The notes below the pieces were generated by a model. It made no database searches and was not told where the DNA came from. It saw only the letters and a program-made list of their open reading frames with translations. From Desulfomonilia bacterium (GTDB lineage Bacteria; Desulfobacterota; Desulfomonilia; UBA1062), in contig DATCTV010000034.1 in assembly GCA_036567785.1 (NCBI GenBank), positions 166,468-230,467 of the forward strand: 64,000 bases of DNA. Reading direction: 5' to 3'. The position numbers were made by a program, and so were the translations under genes. Positions 25,870-35,290 of this stretch are shown here, piece by piece (the stretch's first letter is position 1; each line of letters begins with the position of its first letter).

Positions 25870-27258
25870 ATGTCAGGCAGAACTGTCGCTTATGCCCAGA
25901 ATTTCAGCAGACTTTCTCAAAAGGCGTTGAAACATTATCTGCCTGATGCAGTATGTTCGGAGAAACCGTCCATCGATGCAGTATTCAAATCAGTTCTGGC
26001 GGACAAAAAAGCCTTCGGTTTCATTCCTGTTGAAAATGTTATTACAGGCCGCTATGCACAGACCCTTGACTGCCTTCTGAAATATCACGTCGGCTTTTCG
26101 ATCACAGGTTCGACGATTGTAACTTCAGGAAAGACGGAAGACGGCCGAGAAGATAAAACCCGCTTCATTCTCATAGGCCCCGGCGAGACAAAACCCAGCG
26201 GCAGGGATGTAACAAGCCTTGTTATCTATCCGCAACGCGACAGGGTCAAACTTCTCTTCGACATGATCGAAATAATCAGCGTGCGCTACAACCTCAACAT
26301 GACCGACATAGACCGCAGACCAGACAGGAAAGGGCTTTCCATATTTTACATCGATATCGAAGGGCATAAAAATGATGAAAACGTAAGCGCCTGCATAAAA
26401 GACATTCAATTGGCACTTTCCGATACCGAGGTGATAACATTAGGCTCTTATCCATATCAGCCGTTCAACGAGCCCCTTATAAAATCGATAGGCATCATAG
26501 GCGGCACCGGCGAGATGGGCTCATTCTTTGTGCCGTTTTTTAAAAACCTCGGATACAGGGTATCCGTTGCCGGGAGAAAGACCTCTCTTTCTCATGAGGA
26601 ATGCGCAAAAACCTGCGACGCGGTAATTGTAAATGTCCCGATAGATTATGCATGCGATGTCATTAAAAAGATCGCCCCTCATATGAAAAAAGGCCAGCTC
26701 CTGATCGACAACACAGGCATTAAGACAAAGGCGGTAAAAGCGATGCTGGAATCGTCACCCAAAGGGGTCGAGGTGCTTTCCATTCATACGATGTTCGGTC
26801 CGGGTGTTGAAAGCCTCAGGGCACAGAATGTCATATCGATCCCGACAAAAAGGTCGGGCCCCATGGCTCAGGAATTCGAAGACCTTCTTTTCAAGCACGG
26901 CGCAAACATCACACGGACGACCCCTGAAGACCACGACCGGTTCGTGACCATGACCCAGGGACTTGAGCATATAGACAGTGTCGCCAAGCTTGCAACTATC
27001 CTTAATATTGCAGGGCATCCGGACAGGCTGGAGCCTTTCTCCACGCCCAATTCCAGGAAATCGGCCGAGATATGGGGCCGGATCCACGGCCAGGACCCGC
27101 ACCTTTATGCGACAATGCTAAGGGAAAACCCTTATATTCTTGAAACGCTCAAAGACTATCTGCACAATCTTTCAAGTCTGATAAGCAACCTTGAACAAGG
27201 CAGGACAGCAGCCTTTGAAAAGGCCATGAATAAAAATGCTGAAAAACTTAAAAGCTGA
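25870..27258 (+). CDS. Prephenate dehydrogenase with N-terminal PheA-like remnant and ACT-like domain
   Basis: The 462-residue protein has three parts. Residues 1-105 resemble prephenate dehydratase (GFIPVENVITGRYAQTLD and the TRFILIG Thr-Arg-Phe motif), but the stretch between them, the second lobe of the dehydratase, is missing. Residues 115-195 look like an ACT regulatory domain. From about 205 (GIIGGTGEMGS) a TyrA prephenate dehydrogenase continues to the end. It likely makes 4-hydroxyphenylpyruvate for tyrosine. The dehydratase part probably no longer catalyses and may serve in feedback sensing. The gene stands alone, convergent with the epimerase gene. Confidence 0.82.
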   Translation: MSGRTVAYAQNFSRLSQKALKHYLPDAVCSEKPSIDAVFKSVLADKKAFGFIPVENVITGRYAQTLDCLLKYHVGFSITGSTIVTSGKTEDGREDKTRFILIGPGETKPSGRDVTSLVIYPQRDRVKLLFDMIEIISVRYNLNMTDIDRRPDRKGLSIFYIDIEGHKNDENVSACIKDIQLALSDTEVITLGSYPYQPFNEPLIKSIGIIGGTGEMGSFFVPFFKNLGYRVSVAGRKTSLSHEECAKTCDAVIVNVPIDYACDVIKKIAPHMKKGQLLIDNTGIKTKAVKAMLESSPKGVEVLSIHTMFGPGVESLRAQNVISIPTKRSGPMAQEFEDLLFKHGANITRTTPEDHDRFVTMTQGLEHIDSVAKLATILNIAGHPDRLEPFSTPNSRKSAEIWGRIHGQDPHLYATMLRENPYILETLKDYLHNLSSLISNLEQGRTAAFEKAMNKNAEKLKS

Positions 27259-27325
27259 CCTTGAGTAAAACAGAACGTGTTCGACCTTTTAACCGGCTTT
27301 AGAATATTTAAGGATTGTTGAGTTT

Positions 27326-28369
27326 TCAGCAGAAAACATTCTCCCCAATGAATGCAGCGATTTGTTTCGCCGCTGTTCCGCCGCCGAAGGGCATGACTGC
27401 CGGATTGATGCTTATGGTTTTCATTTTATTGACGGCAGCCTCAATTGCAACGGGTGCAGCATCTACAAGGACATTTGCTCCTGCCTCTATGGTTTCCGGC
27501 CATTCGGTTGTCGTGCGTACCGTCACGCAGGGCGTCTTTAATAAAAAGGCCTCTTTGACCAGACCGCCTGAATCTGTAAGGACACAGTCCCCATATTTAA
27601 CCAATGAAAGCATGGCCGTGTATTCAACAGGGTCGATTACCGTGACGCCGCCTGCTTCATTCATGAGGCCTGAATAGAGGTTGCGGGTTCTGGGATGGAC
27701 AGGAAAGATGACATTGATTTCCTTGGCCAGGTCTGTCATGGCCTGCCAGATGGCCTTAAAGCGCAACGGATTATCCGTGTTTTCCGCCCTGTGTATCGTC
27801 GCCAATATATATGGTTTTTTATAAGAAGGCTGTTCCATGGTTCTGGAAAATTCAAGCAGTGCATCAACCATGACATCACCTGTGAATATTCCTTTCATGC
27901 CTTCGGCGGCAAGCAGCCGGACAGCGTTTTCTGTCGGGCAGAAATGGTAATCGGAAAGCCTGTCGGCGATAATGCGGTTAATTTCCTCAGGCATTCTTTT
28001 GTCGAAACTTCGCAACCCGGCTTCGACGTGGGCTACTTTTATATTCAGCTTTGATGCGGCAAGGGCTCCCGCCAGAGTAGAATTGGTATCGCCATAGACA
28101 ATTACAAGTCCGGGCTTCTCGTTTATAAGAATATCTTCAATACCTTTGAGCATTCCCGCTGTCTGAACGGCATGCGAGCCCGAGCCAATGCCCAGATGAA
28201 AATCCGGTTCGGGCAGGCCCAGGTCGTCAAACAGTAGTTCATTCATTGCAAAGTCGTAATGCTGGCCGGTATGAATGGTCTTTGAAGAAAGCCCTTCTTC
28301 CCTGAACGCCTTGAGCACGGGCGAAAGCTTGATAAACTGCGGGCGTGCACCGACGACATGAAAAATCAT
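27326..28369 (-). CDS. wecB: UDP-N-acetylglucosamine 2-epimerase (non-hydrolysing)
   Basis: The 347-residue enzyme shows the family signatures [54 protein letters not shown] and [10 protein letters not shown]. It turns UDP-GlcNAc into UDP-ManNAc for surface polysaccharide synthesis. GGAGGGG lies before the ATG. No other sugar-nucleotide gene is next to it; it is divergent from seryl-tRNA synthetase with about 100 bases between. Length and residues are normal. Confidence 0.92.
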   Translation of the reverse strand: MIFHVVGARPQFIKLSPVLKAFREEGLSSKTIHTGQHYDFAMNELLFDDLGLPEPDFHLGIGSGSHAVQTAGMLKGIEDILINEKPGLVIVYGDTNSTLAGALAASKLNIKVAHVEAGLRSFDKRMPEEINRIIADRLSDYHFCPTENAVRLLAAEGMKGIFTGDVMVDALLEFSRTMEQPSYKKPYILATIHRAENTDNPLRFKAIWQAMTDLAKEINVIFPVHPRTRNLYSGLMNEAGGVTVIDPVEYTAMLSLVKYGDCVLTDSGGLVKEAFLLKTPCVTVRTTTEWPETIEAGANVLVDAAPVAIEAAVNKMKTISINPAVMPFGGGTAAKQIAAFIGENVFC

Positions 28370-28472
28370 GAACCCCTCCGAAACGAATTTGGGAAATTAT
28401 TATCACAATGACACAAAAACCTTATGGAATCAATTCCTTGACGCCTCTTTTCCTCAATGCTACTTTATCCCT

Positions 28473-29735
28473 ATGCTTGACATAAAAATATTAAGACAAA
28501 ACCCGGAAATCGTCAGGAAGTCGTTGTTAAACCGCGGGACCGAGGTCGACCTCGACGGACTTCTGGAGCTTGACGCTAAAAGGCGCGCCATGATTCAGGA
28601 AGGGGATGACCTTAAGGCTAAGCGCAACCAGTTCTCTGAGCAGATGTCAAGGAACAGGGGCGGCACGCCTGAACAGAAGCAGGAAATCAGGCAGATTGGA
28701 GAGCGCATCAAGGCAATTGACACGGAAATGAAAGACCTGGAGCTTGCCATTGATGACATTATCAAACGCATCCCGAACATCCCGCATGAGACGGTTGCCA
28801 TAGGCTCTTCCGAAGAAGACAACCCTGTAATCAGGGTCGTGGGCGAAAAACCCACTTTTGCATTCACTCCCAAGGAGCACTGGGACATAGGCGAAGGACT
28901 AGGCATTCTGGATTTCAAACGTGCAGCAAAGATCACCGGGGCACGTTTCTGCCTGAACTGGGCGGCAGGTGCAAAGCTCGAAAGGTCGCTCATAAACTTC
29001 ATGCTCGATGTTCACACAAAGGAGCACGGCTGTACCGAGGTTTGGACGCCTTTCATGGCCAACCGAGACAGCTTCACCGCAACAGGACAACTTCCCAAGT
29101 TTGAGGAAGACCTTTTCAGGACAGACGATTATTTCCTGGTACCGACAGCGGAAGTACCTGTGACCAATATCTACCGTGACGAAACCCTGCCTGAGGATAA
29201 GCTCCCGATAAAACTTGTGGCATATACCCCGTGCTTCAGACGCGAGGCGGGTTCATACGGCAAGGACACGCGCGGGCTTATCCGTCAGCACCAGTTCGAC
29301 AAGGTGGAACTTGTACGCTTCGCTCATCCGGACCATTCATTCATCGATCTCGAAGAGCTGACCAACGAGGCCGAAGACATCCTCAAGAAGCTCGGGCTTC
29401 ATTACCGGGTCATCTCTCTGTGTACAGGCGACCTGGGTTTTTCCTCGGCCAAGACATATGACCTCGAGGTCTGGATGCCGGGACAGGGCGTTTTCAAAGA
29501 GATATCTTCCTGCAGCTGCTTCACCGACTTCCAGGCCAGAAGAGGGAACATGAGATACAAGTCGGCGCAGATGAAAAAGAGTGAGTTCTGCCATACGCTT
29601 AACGGAAGCGGCCTTGCAGTGGGCAGGACTCTCGCGGCCATACTTGAAAACTATCAGAACGAAGACGGAACCGTCAGAGTTCCAGATGCATTGAAGCCCT
29701 ATATGGGGCTTGACCTGATAGAACCAATACGTTAG
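28473..29735 (+). CDS. serS: Seryl-tRNA synthetase
   Basis: The start is the ATG at 28473 ([12 protein letters not shown], the usual N-terminus), giving 420 residues; a longer frame to 28368 overlaps the divergent epimerase start. The N-terminal coiled-coil arm (about 30-100) binds tRNA-Ser. The class II core has [15 protein letters not shown] (motif 2) and [16 protein letters not shown] (motif 3). It charges serine tRNA, and two different serine tRNA genes follow directly. Confidence 0.96.
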   Translation: MLDIKILRQNPEIVRKSLLNRGTEVDLDGLLELDAKRRAMIQEGDDLKAKRNQFSEQMSRNRGGTPEQKQEIRQIGERIKAIDTEMKDLELAIDDIIKRIPNIPHETVAIGSSEEDNPVIRVVGEKPTFAFTPKEHWDIGEGLGILDFKRAAKITGARFCLNWAAGAKLERSLINFMLDVHTKEHGCTEVWTPFMANRDSFTATGQLPKFEEDLFRTDDYFLVPTAEVPVTNIYRDETLPEDKLPIKLVAYTPCFRREAGSYGKDTRGLIRQHQFDKVELVRFAHPDHSFIDLEELTNEAEDILKKLGLHYRVISLCTGDLGFSSAKTYDLEVWMPGQGVFKEISSCSCFTDFQARRGNMRYKSAQMKKSEFCHTLNGSGLAVGRTLAAILENYQNEDGTVRVPDALKPYMGLDLIEPIR

Positions 29736-29748
29736 AAAGCTCTGAAGC

Positions 29749-29836
29749 GGAGGGATGGCCGAGTGGCTTAAGGCGGCGGTCTTGAAAACCGCAGTGTTTC
29801 ACGACACCGTGGGTTCGAATCCTACTCCCTCCGCCA
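29749..29836 (+). tRNA. tRNA-Ser (anticodon TGA)
   Basis: Acceptor arms GGAGGGA and TCCCTCC pair and the 3' CCA is encoded. The anticodon loop is CTTGAAA inside a GCGGT/ACCGC stem, giving TGA (reads UCA and related codons). A long variable arm and GGTTCGAATCC T-arm are visible, as expected for serine tRNA. It begins 13 bases after the seryl-tRNA synthetase stop. Confidence 0.96.
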
Positions 29837-29905
29837 GATTAAATAATCAGAGAAATCTGGAGATGGAAATTATTATAAGATTTCCTGCTTTTTCTGATGA
29901 AATAC

Positions 29906-29998
29906 GGAGAGATGGCCGAGTGGACGAAGGCGTTCGCCTGCTAAGCGAATGTAGGGCCAAAAGCTTTACCGAGGGTTCGAATCCCTCTCTCTCCGCCA
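29906..29998 (+). tRNA. tRNA-Ser (anticodon GCT)
   Basis: Acceptor arms GGAGAGA and TCTCTCC pair and CCA is encoded. The anticodon loop CTGCTAA inside TTCGC/GCGAA gives GCT (reads AGC and AGU). The long variable arm typical of class II tRNA is present. It lies 69 bases after the other serine tRNA, so synthetase and both isoacceptors sit together. Confidence 0.96.
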
Positions 29999-30046
29999 GC
30001 CTTTCTGATAATACCATTCAAATATAACTCCACATGAGGAGGGGAA

Positions 30047-31033
30047 ATGATCCGGAATTCAACCCGTATTTCAAAGAATGGCACTATTCTGAAAGGAATC
30101 ATTTTAATTTCTTCTTTCTTTTCCCTTATCATTTCGAACAATACTGCATCTGCAAATAATGAAATGACAATTTTTGAAAAAACAGAGATTCCCGAAAAGG
30201 CGGTGATAGCACACAGGGGGGCTTCCTGGTTTGGCCCTGAAGAAACCGAACCGGCTTATATTCTGGCCCGTGAACTCGGGGCGGATTATCTCGAATTTGA
30301 CATCCAGCTTACATCTGACGGGGTGCCGGTGCTTTTTCATGATGATACCCTCCTGCGGACCACAAACGTGGCCGATGTTTTCCCTCAGCGGAAAAATGCA
30401 GCGATTTCCGCTTTTACGCTTGCCGAGCTGAAAAGTCTTGATGCGGGCTCCTGGTTCAATCTCAAAAATCCCGACAGGGCTAGGCCGTCTTATAAAAATC
30501 TCAGGATCCTTACCCTTGAAGAGGTAATAAAAATCGCCTCGTCTGGCAGACCCGGGCAGAGGCTTTATATAGAAAGCAAGAGCCCAGAGGCATATCCCGG
30601 CATCGAGGAAAAGATTGTTTCTCAATTGAAAAGTGCGGGCTGGCTGGATAAATCAAAGGTTGTCTTTCAGTCCTTCAGCCTTGAAAGCTTGAAAAGATTT
30701 AAAGAACTCGCCCCTGAGATATCCAGGGTTTACCTCGTGGATGAAAAATTGAAAAAAGACTACGGCTGGAATAAACTAGTAAAAGACTCAGCGGATAATG
30801 CAACCGGCATAGGTCCCTCAGGGTACATAGCATGGCCGTGGAACATCAGTAAGGCGCATAAAAGAGGGCTTATCGTCCATGTCTACACAATCAATGCCCT
30901 GTGGCAGGCAAAACTGATCAACCTTTTCGGTGCGGACGGGATCTTTACGGACAGGTGCGACATGCTTTTAAAGCATTACGGCCGAGACAATAAAACCGAT
31001 CCTAACGATATCCTCAAAAAATACGGTTATTGA
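30047..31033 (+). CDS. Glycerophosphodiester phosphodiesterase, secreted
   Basis: The 328-residue protein has an N-terminal hydrophobic signal (about residues 14-33). A GDPD TIM barrel follows, with AHRGASW, PEETEPAY, YLEFDIQLTSDG and LFHDDTLLRTT as metal and catalytic motifs. Most family members have PENT where this has PEET. The enzyme hydrolyses glycerophosphodiesters from phospholipids to glycerol-3-phosphate and an alcohol, probably in the periplasm. GAGGAGGGGAA precedes the ATG. It is followed at once by an SDR gene. Confidence 0.9.
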   Translation: MIRNSTRISKNGTILKGIILISSFFSLIISNNTASANNEMTIFEKTEIPEKAVIAHRGASWFGPEETEPAYILARELGADYLEFDIQLTSDGVPVLFHDDTLLRTTNVADVFPQRKNAAISAFTLAELKSLDAGSWFNLKNPDRARPSYKNLRILTLEEVIKIASSGRPGQRLYIESKSPEAYPGIEEKIVSQLKSAGWLDKSKVVFQSFSLESLKRFKELAPEISRVYLVDEKLKKDYGWNKLVKDSADNATGIGPSGYIAWPWNISKAHKRGLIVHVYTINALWQAKLINLFGADGIFTDRCDMLLKHYGRDNKTDPNDILKKYGY

Positions 31034-31035
31034 AC

Positions 31036-31725
31036 ATGATCCCGGGCAAAGCTTTCATAATAGGCAATTCCGATGGAATCGGACTGGCGCTTACCCTCGA
31101 ACTCCTTAATAGAGGCTGGAAAATAAACGGCTTTTCCCGAAGCCCTTCTTCTGTAACACATGATGCTTATTCACATACCGTCATCACTGTAGAAGATGAT
31201 ACTTTCTCTTCAGTTCTGAAATCCGTCTTTGAAAAGGAGGTTGCCGACCTGTGTGTCTATTGCGCCGGAATAGGAGAAATGCTCGACCTTTCAGACATGA
31301 AAGACGAGGAAAAAATCTTTAAGGTCAATCTTCTCGGTTTGGTTAAAGCGGTTTCCTGCGTAATCCCGGTAATGGTAAAAGAGAGGAAAGGTCATTTTAT
31401 CGGCCTTTCAAGCATGGCGGATGAAATACTTGCCCCTGATTCTCCCAGCTACAGCGCCTCAAAGGCCGGTTTTTCAAACTACCTCGAAGGTCTTGCACTT
31501 GCAGTTCGGCCGAAGGGCGTCCACATAACAAATGTACGCTTCGGATTTGTCGATACAAAGATGGCAAAGGGGTCCTTCTTGCCATTCATGATGAGCACTA
31601 AAAAAGCGGTTGGCCACCTTTTCAGGTGCATCGAAAAAAGGCCTGTCCGGTATTCGGCTCCCATAATAATGATACCTGTCGTTAAAATGCTTGGCATGGT
31701 GAACAGGATAAAAACCTTAATCTAG
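31036..31725 (+). CDS. Short-chain dehydrogenase/reductase
   Basis: A short SDR (about 230 residues) with IIGNSDGIGLAL for nucleotide binding, an altered NNAG segment (YCAGIG), a catalytic serine in LSSMAD and the YSASK motif. The ATG at 31036 lies 2 bases past the upstream stop; a TTG at 31030 would overlap it. It is coupled to the glycerophosphodiesterase gene by position, but no functional link is evident. Substrate unknown. Confidence 0.83.
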   Translation: MIPGKAFIIGNSDGIGLALTLELLNRGWKINGFSRSPSSVTHDAYSHTVITVEDDTFSSVLKSVFEKEVADLCVYCAGIGEMLDLSDMKDEEKIFKVNLLGLVKAVSCVIPVMVKERKGHFIGLSSMADEILAPDSPSYSASKAGFSNYLEGLALAVRPKGVHITNVRFGFVDTKMAKGSFLPFMMSTKKAVGHLFRCIEKRPVRYSAPIIMIPVVKMLGMVNRIKTLI

Positions 31726-31860
31726 CAGTTAGGCTTCTTCATGAAAAATTACATGTTTTATGGGTTTTATACCATATGTCTTAATGGTTAAACGGCAACA
31801 GCCTGATATTTCATTTTCCGGTATGCTGTGTAATTCCGGCAGGTTGCCTGAATCAGTCAT

Positions 31861-31884
31861 TTGGCACGCATCTGGCAATATAAT
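31861..31884 (+). promoter_or_regulatory. Candidate sigma-54 promoter (with overlapping TATAAT)
   Basis: TTGGCACG at 31861-31868 and TGGCAA at 31873-31878 give the GG-N10-GC spacing of sigma-54 promoters, with one mismatch in the -12 box (TGGC for TTGC). A perfect TATAAT at 31879-31884 also exists, but its -35 region is poor. Either would serve the small zinc-binding protein gene at 31910. Confidence 0.45.
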
Positions 31885-31909
31885 ATAAAAAACCTCCAGG
31901 AGGTGACAT

Positions 31910-32140
31910 ATGCTGGCAGCCAGAAAGACCCAAGAGATATGCAAATGCGGAAATTTTCCTGTGGCATATTGCGAGGAATGCGGCGAACCTTTATGCGGGG
32001 ATTGCATGAAGACGGAAATAACGGGAATCGAAACAAAGAAAATCTCACAGAAAAATTTCTGCCTCAAATGTCATGCAGATCCCATAGTAAACATCTGGGG
32101 CTCGACATACTGGCCGAAACTGACGGGTATGTTCTTATAA
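31910..32140 (+). CDS. Small cysteine-rich (zinc-finger-like) protein
   Basis: The 76-residue protein has eight cysteines at residues 11, 13, 21, 24, 29, 32, 51 and 54, in paired spacing (CKC, CEEC, CGDC, CLKC) like B-box or RING-type cross-brace zinc folds. It has a strong AGGAGGTG site before the ATG, its own promoter and its own terminator, so it is very likely expressed as a single-gene unit. No enzyme motif is visible. A role in protein or nucleic-acid binding is a guess. Confidence 0.75.
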   Translation: MLAARKTQEICKCGNFPVAYCEECGEPLCGDCMKTEITGIETKKISQKNFCLKCHADPIVNIWGSTYWPKLTGMFL

Positions 32141-32175
32141 AAACAACGCTGTTCATTTACCTCCCAATTCAGCAG

Positions 32176-32200
32176 GGCTGCCGCAGGGCAGCCTTTTTTT
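32176..32200 (+). terminator. Rho-independent terminator after small zinc-finger gene
   Basis: Stem GGCTGCC (32176-32182) and GGCAGCC (32187-32193) with a GCAG loop is followed by seven T. It lies 36 bases after the stop codon. Confidence 0.9.
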
Positions 32201-32322
32201 ATCCTGTATATTCAGTTTTTTCAGCAGACTTTTCTTCTCCGATGTGTCAGTTTAAGTTTTTAAAACGGTTATGGTAATTTTGTTGGTAAACCCATAAAAT
32301 AAATCCAATTACTGGAGATCTG

Positions 32323-33720
32323 ATGGACAATTCATATCAAAGACTTGAACAGTTTTTCTCGCCACGGCATATTGTAGTAGTCGGTGCCAGCACGAAAAAT
32401 TTCTGGTTTGCCAATGCAGTGATGAATGCCTCAACCTTGGGATTCGAAGGGGCATTCTACCCGGTTAACCCGACCGCACAGGAGGTGGCGGGAATTAAGG
32501 CATACAAGGGAATCGAAACGCTTCCTGATGCACCGTTTGATTTCGGCGTAGTCATGGTCAAGGCCTCGCTCGTGAAAGACACTATCGGCAGACTCCTCTC
32601 TATCGGGATAAAAAATATTCTGCTACTAACCTCAGGCTATGCAGAAACAGGGCCACAGGGCAAAGCGCTGCAGCTTGAGCTCACGCAATTCTGCAAAGAG
32701 AACGACATCCTGCTCATGGGCCCCAACTGTCTTGGTTTTATCAATCCCCTCTCACGCTCAAGCGTCTTTGTCGGCGGCTCGGTCGAAGGAATTCCTGCCC
32801 CGGGAGGAATTGGCGTTATTGCACAGAGCGGGGCTACAAGTGAGATCCTCGTAAGCAAGCTTATCGGGAAAGGCCTGGGGATTTCGATTTATTCGACGAC
32901 AGGAAACGAGGCTGTGCTTACAGCCGAAGATATCCTGGAATATCTCGTGAACGATGCCAGCACAAAGATAATCACGGCTTTCTTCGAGGGTTTCAGGGAT
33001 ATTGCTAAACTGAAAGCGGCTGCAAAAACTGCGGCCTCAAGGGCCATCCCGATAATCATGGTTAAAGTTGGCAGGTCGTCACACGGGGTGAATATGGCCA
33101 GTTCGCATACAGGTGCGCTTGCCGGGAATGATGCGGTTATCGACAGCGCCCTGAGACAATTCGGCATTATAAGGGTCGATTCGATAGAAGAAATGGTTGA
33201 AACGGCTTCACTTTTTTCAAGATGCAGGCTTCCCGACGGCGACGGGCTCTGCATATACACGCTGTCTGGCGGACTTTGCGGAATGTATGCGGACCTGTGT
33301 GAAAAATACGGCATCAGCCTGCCTGAACTGAGCAACAGCACAAAAGAAAAACTCAAGGAAATCCTTCCCGAGTTTGCTCAGCCTGACAACCCTCTTGACG
33401 TCACAGGGTCAGGCTTTCAATCCGGCCTGGATTCGGTTTTCGACATCCTTCTTGAAGAAGAGAGTATTTCGATAATCGCTCCTTTGTGCATATCACCCCC
33501 GGGCCCCGACGATATTTTCTCTCCTCGAATAAACAGCGCTTTTTTAAGATATTCCGGTTCTTTAATAAAGACTGTTGTGCCTATTGCGTTCAGGGAAGTG
33601 AACTCTTATGCGCGGGAACTCTTTAAAAACCTGAATCTCCATGTCATGGAGCACCCGGATATTGGCTTTAAGGCGCTTTCGCATTTTATTAATTATGCAA
33701 AATATGTAAGACGCCCTTAA
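32323..33720 (+). CDS. ADP-forming acyl-CoA synthetase, alpha (CoA-ligase) subunit
   Basis: The 465-residue protein contains the CoA-binding Rossmann domain (VVVGASTKNFWF), succinyl-CoA synthetase-like domains with GPNCLGFINP, IAQSGATSE and the phosphohistidine loop SSHTGALAGND (near residue 260). It has the length of an alpha subunit only; the ATP-grasp beta subunit is not nearby. NDP-forming enzymes conserve energy by making ATP from acyl-CoA in anaerobes, or activate acids in reverse. TACTGGAGA precedes the ATG. A terminator follows. Confidence 0.9.
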   Translation: MDNSYQRLEQFFSPRHIVVVGASTKNFWFANAVMNASTLGFEGAFYPVNPTAQEVAGIKAYKGIETLPDAPFDFGVVMVKASLVKDTIGRLLSIGIKNILLLTSGYAETGPQGKALQLELTQFCKENDILLMGPNCLGFINPLSRSSVFVGGSVEGIPAPGGIGVIAQSGATSEILVSKLIGKGLGISIYSTTGNEAVLTAEDILEYLVNDASTKIITAFFEGFRDIAKLKAAAKTAASRAIPIIMVKVGRSSHGVNMASSHTGALAGNDAVIDSALRQFGIIRVDSIEEMVETASLFSRCRLPDGDGLCIYTLSGGLCGMYADLCEKYGISLPELSNSTKEKLKEILPEFAQPDNPLDVTGSGFQSGLDSVFDILLEEESISIIAPLCISPPGPDDIFSPRINSAFLRYSGSLIKTVVPIAFREVNSYARELFKNLNLHVMEHPDIGFKALSHFINYAKYVRRP

Positions 33721-33743
33721 AGCTGACTCTTAAAAAATAAAAA

Positions 33744-33764
33744 GGGCGCATGAATGATGCGCCC
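33744..33764. terminator. Bidirectional terminator between convergent genes
   Basis: Stem GGGCGCAT (33744-33751) and ATGCGCCC (33757-33764) is flanked by A-rich sequence on the left and CTTTGCTGTTTTT on the right. It can end transcripts of the synthetase gene (plus) and of the acyl-CoA dehydrogenase gene (minus). Confidence 0.85.
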
Positions 33765-33839
33765 CTTTGCTGTTTTTCAATTCCGGTCGGGCTTCCCTTC
33801 CCTTAAGTCCAACCCTCATGCATTCATATACCACTTTAT

Positions 33840-35009
33840 TTATCTATCCCTGCACAACTCCCTTGCGATTATTATTCTTCTGATTTCCGATGTGCCTGCA
33901 CCGATTTCAAGAAGTTTGGCATCGCGCCAGAGCTTCTGTATCGGATACTCCAGGCAATATCCATAGCCGCCGTGAATCTGTACGCCGTCGCAGCAGACCT
34001 TAGTTGCAGATTCAGCTGCAAAAAGGATCGCGGCCGCTGCAAGTTTATCAAGGACTGTGCCTTTTCCCCCTTTCTTTCCACCGGGGCCGTCGGCGAATCG
34101 GGCAGCATTGTAAACAAGACCGCGTGATGCCTCGACCAGGCAGTACATGTCAGCAAGCTTTGCCTGTATCATCTCGAATTCCCTGAGCTGCTTTCCGAAC
34201 TGCTCGCGCTCTTTTGCATATTTTATGGAATATTGAAGCCCCTGCTCTGCGGTTCCGAGTGAATTTCCCGAAAGGGTAATCCTCTCGTAGGCAAGGCCCG
34301 ATGTGACTATATGCACGCCCATATTCTCTTCAAGAAGCAGGTTCTCTGCCGGAACCTCTACATCTTCATAGCTGAGCTCAACGGTAGGAGAGCCCCTCAT
34401 GCCACACTTGCGGAGTTTTTTTGAAATCGTAACACCTTTACTTTCGGCATCGACAACAAATGCGCTGATGCCATGGGCTCCGCGTTCAGGAGCAGTCTTT
34501 GCATAGACAAGGTGCGTCTTTGCTATGGTTCCATTGGTTATGAACATCTTTGTTCCGTTGATTATATATTTGTCACCTGATTTTTTAGCAGTGGTTCTCA
34601 TCCCTCCGAGCGCATCCGATCCGGCTCCCGGCTCTGTCAGACAAAGCGCTCCGATCGCATCTCCCGTGCACATGGGGGGCAGGAATTTCTGCCTTTGCGA
34701 CTCATTACCGTTCTTGTAGATGTTGTTGGCGCAAAGGTTCGAGTGGGCCGCATAGCTCATGCTGAGTGCCGGGGATAATCTGGCGATCTGCTCTACCGCA
34801 AGCGTTTGCATCAATATGCCCTGACCCGCTCCCCCGTATGCCTCTCCAAGCGTTATGCCAAGAATGCCCAGGCCTGCAAGCTGTTTGAAGAAATCATCAG
34901 GAAGCTTGTCTTCTTCATCTATCGCCTCCTGTTTCGGGCCCAGATAATTTTCAGCCCATTTGTAAACCGTATCGCATAACATTAACTCTTCTGCCGTCAG
35001 TGATAACAT
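33840..35009 (-). CDS. Acyl-CoA dehydrogenase, isovaleryl-CoA dehydrogenase-like
   Basis: The 389-residue flavoenzyme has the family motifs CLTEPGAGSDA and QIHGGYGY. The catalytic base appears as Glu in LAYERITLSG (G helix), while the usual C-terminal position reads EIGAGTSE, with no Glu. That arrangement is the isovaleryl-CoA dehydrogenase type rather than the medium-chain type. It likely oxidises a branched acyl-CoA and passes electrons to ETF. AAAGGAGAA lies before the ATG. Divergent from an XRE-cupin regulator, which may control it. Confidence 0.92.
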   Translation of the reverse strand: MLSLTAEELMLCDTVYKWAENYLGPKQEAIDEEDKLPDDFFKQLAGLGILGITLGEAYGGAGQGILMQTLAVEQIARLSPALSMSYAAHSNLCANNIYKNGNESQRQKFLPPMCTGDAIGALCLTEPGAGSDALGGMRTTAKKSGDKYIINGTKMFITNGTIAKTHLVYAKTAPERGAHGISAFVVDAESKGVTISKKLRKCGMRGSPTVELSYEDVEVPAENLLLEENMGVHIVTSGLAYERITLSGNSLGTAEQGLQYSIKYAKEREQFGKQLREFEMIQAKLADMYCLVEASRGLVYNAARFADGPGGKKGGKGTVLDKLAAAAILFAAESATKVCCDGVQIHGGYGYCLEYPIQKLWRDAKLLEIGAGTSEIRRIIIARELCRDR

Positions 35010-35290
35010 TTTCTTTCTCCTTTTTCCGGTCGGTTATTAATGGATTTGCCAGACCGTTAATTTTTTAAAATTAACTTAAGTATCCTTTCCTGATGCGGTT
35101 CAGTCAGGGCCATCCTTCATATTCGCGAAAATAAACAACGGAAGGTTCAGATAGAATTTCAAACGGATTCCTGCCAACGAACGCTGCCTGTTTCACGGTT
35201 TCCCCCCTTTTTCCTTCACCCGCCGTAAGGGGCAGGGATTATTCAAGATTGAAGCAAGCAGATTAAAATATGACAAAAACGCACTGTTAT
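35010..35290. other. Non-coding spacer upstream of acyl-CoA dehydrogenase gene
   Basis: Part of the 360-base spacer between two divergent genes. I see no convincing frame or RNA. It holds the leader of the acyl-CoA dehydrogenase gene, with an AT-rich near-palindrome around 35058-35075 that could be promoter sequence. Confidence 0.4.

Noticed and set aside
28368-28472. N-terminal extension of seryl-tRNA synthetase by 35 residues
   Set aside because: The extra sequence overlaps the divergent epimerase start and is not part of the family; the ATG at 28473 gives the normal N-terminus.
28370-28472. Possible T-box or other leader RNA before seryl-tRNA synthetase
   Set aside because: The spacer is only about 100 bases, with no T-box core or terminator/antiterminator pair.
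31729-32067. Minus-strand frame of 112 codons overlapping the small zinc-finger gene
   Set aside because: It overlaps a gene with strong start signals and a regular cysteine pattern, and it has no recognised motif of its own.
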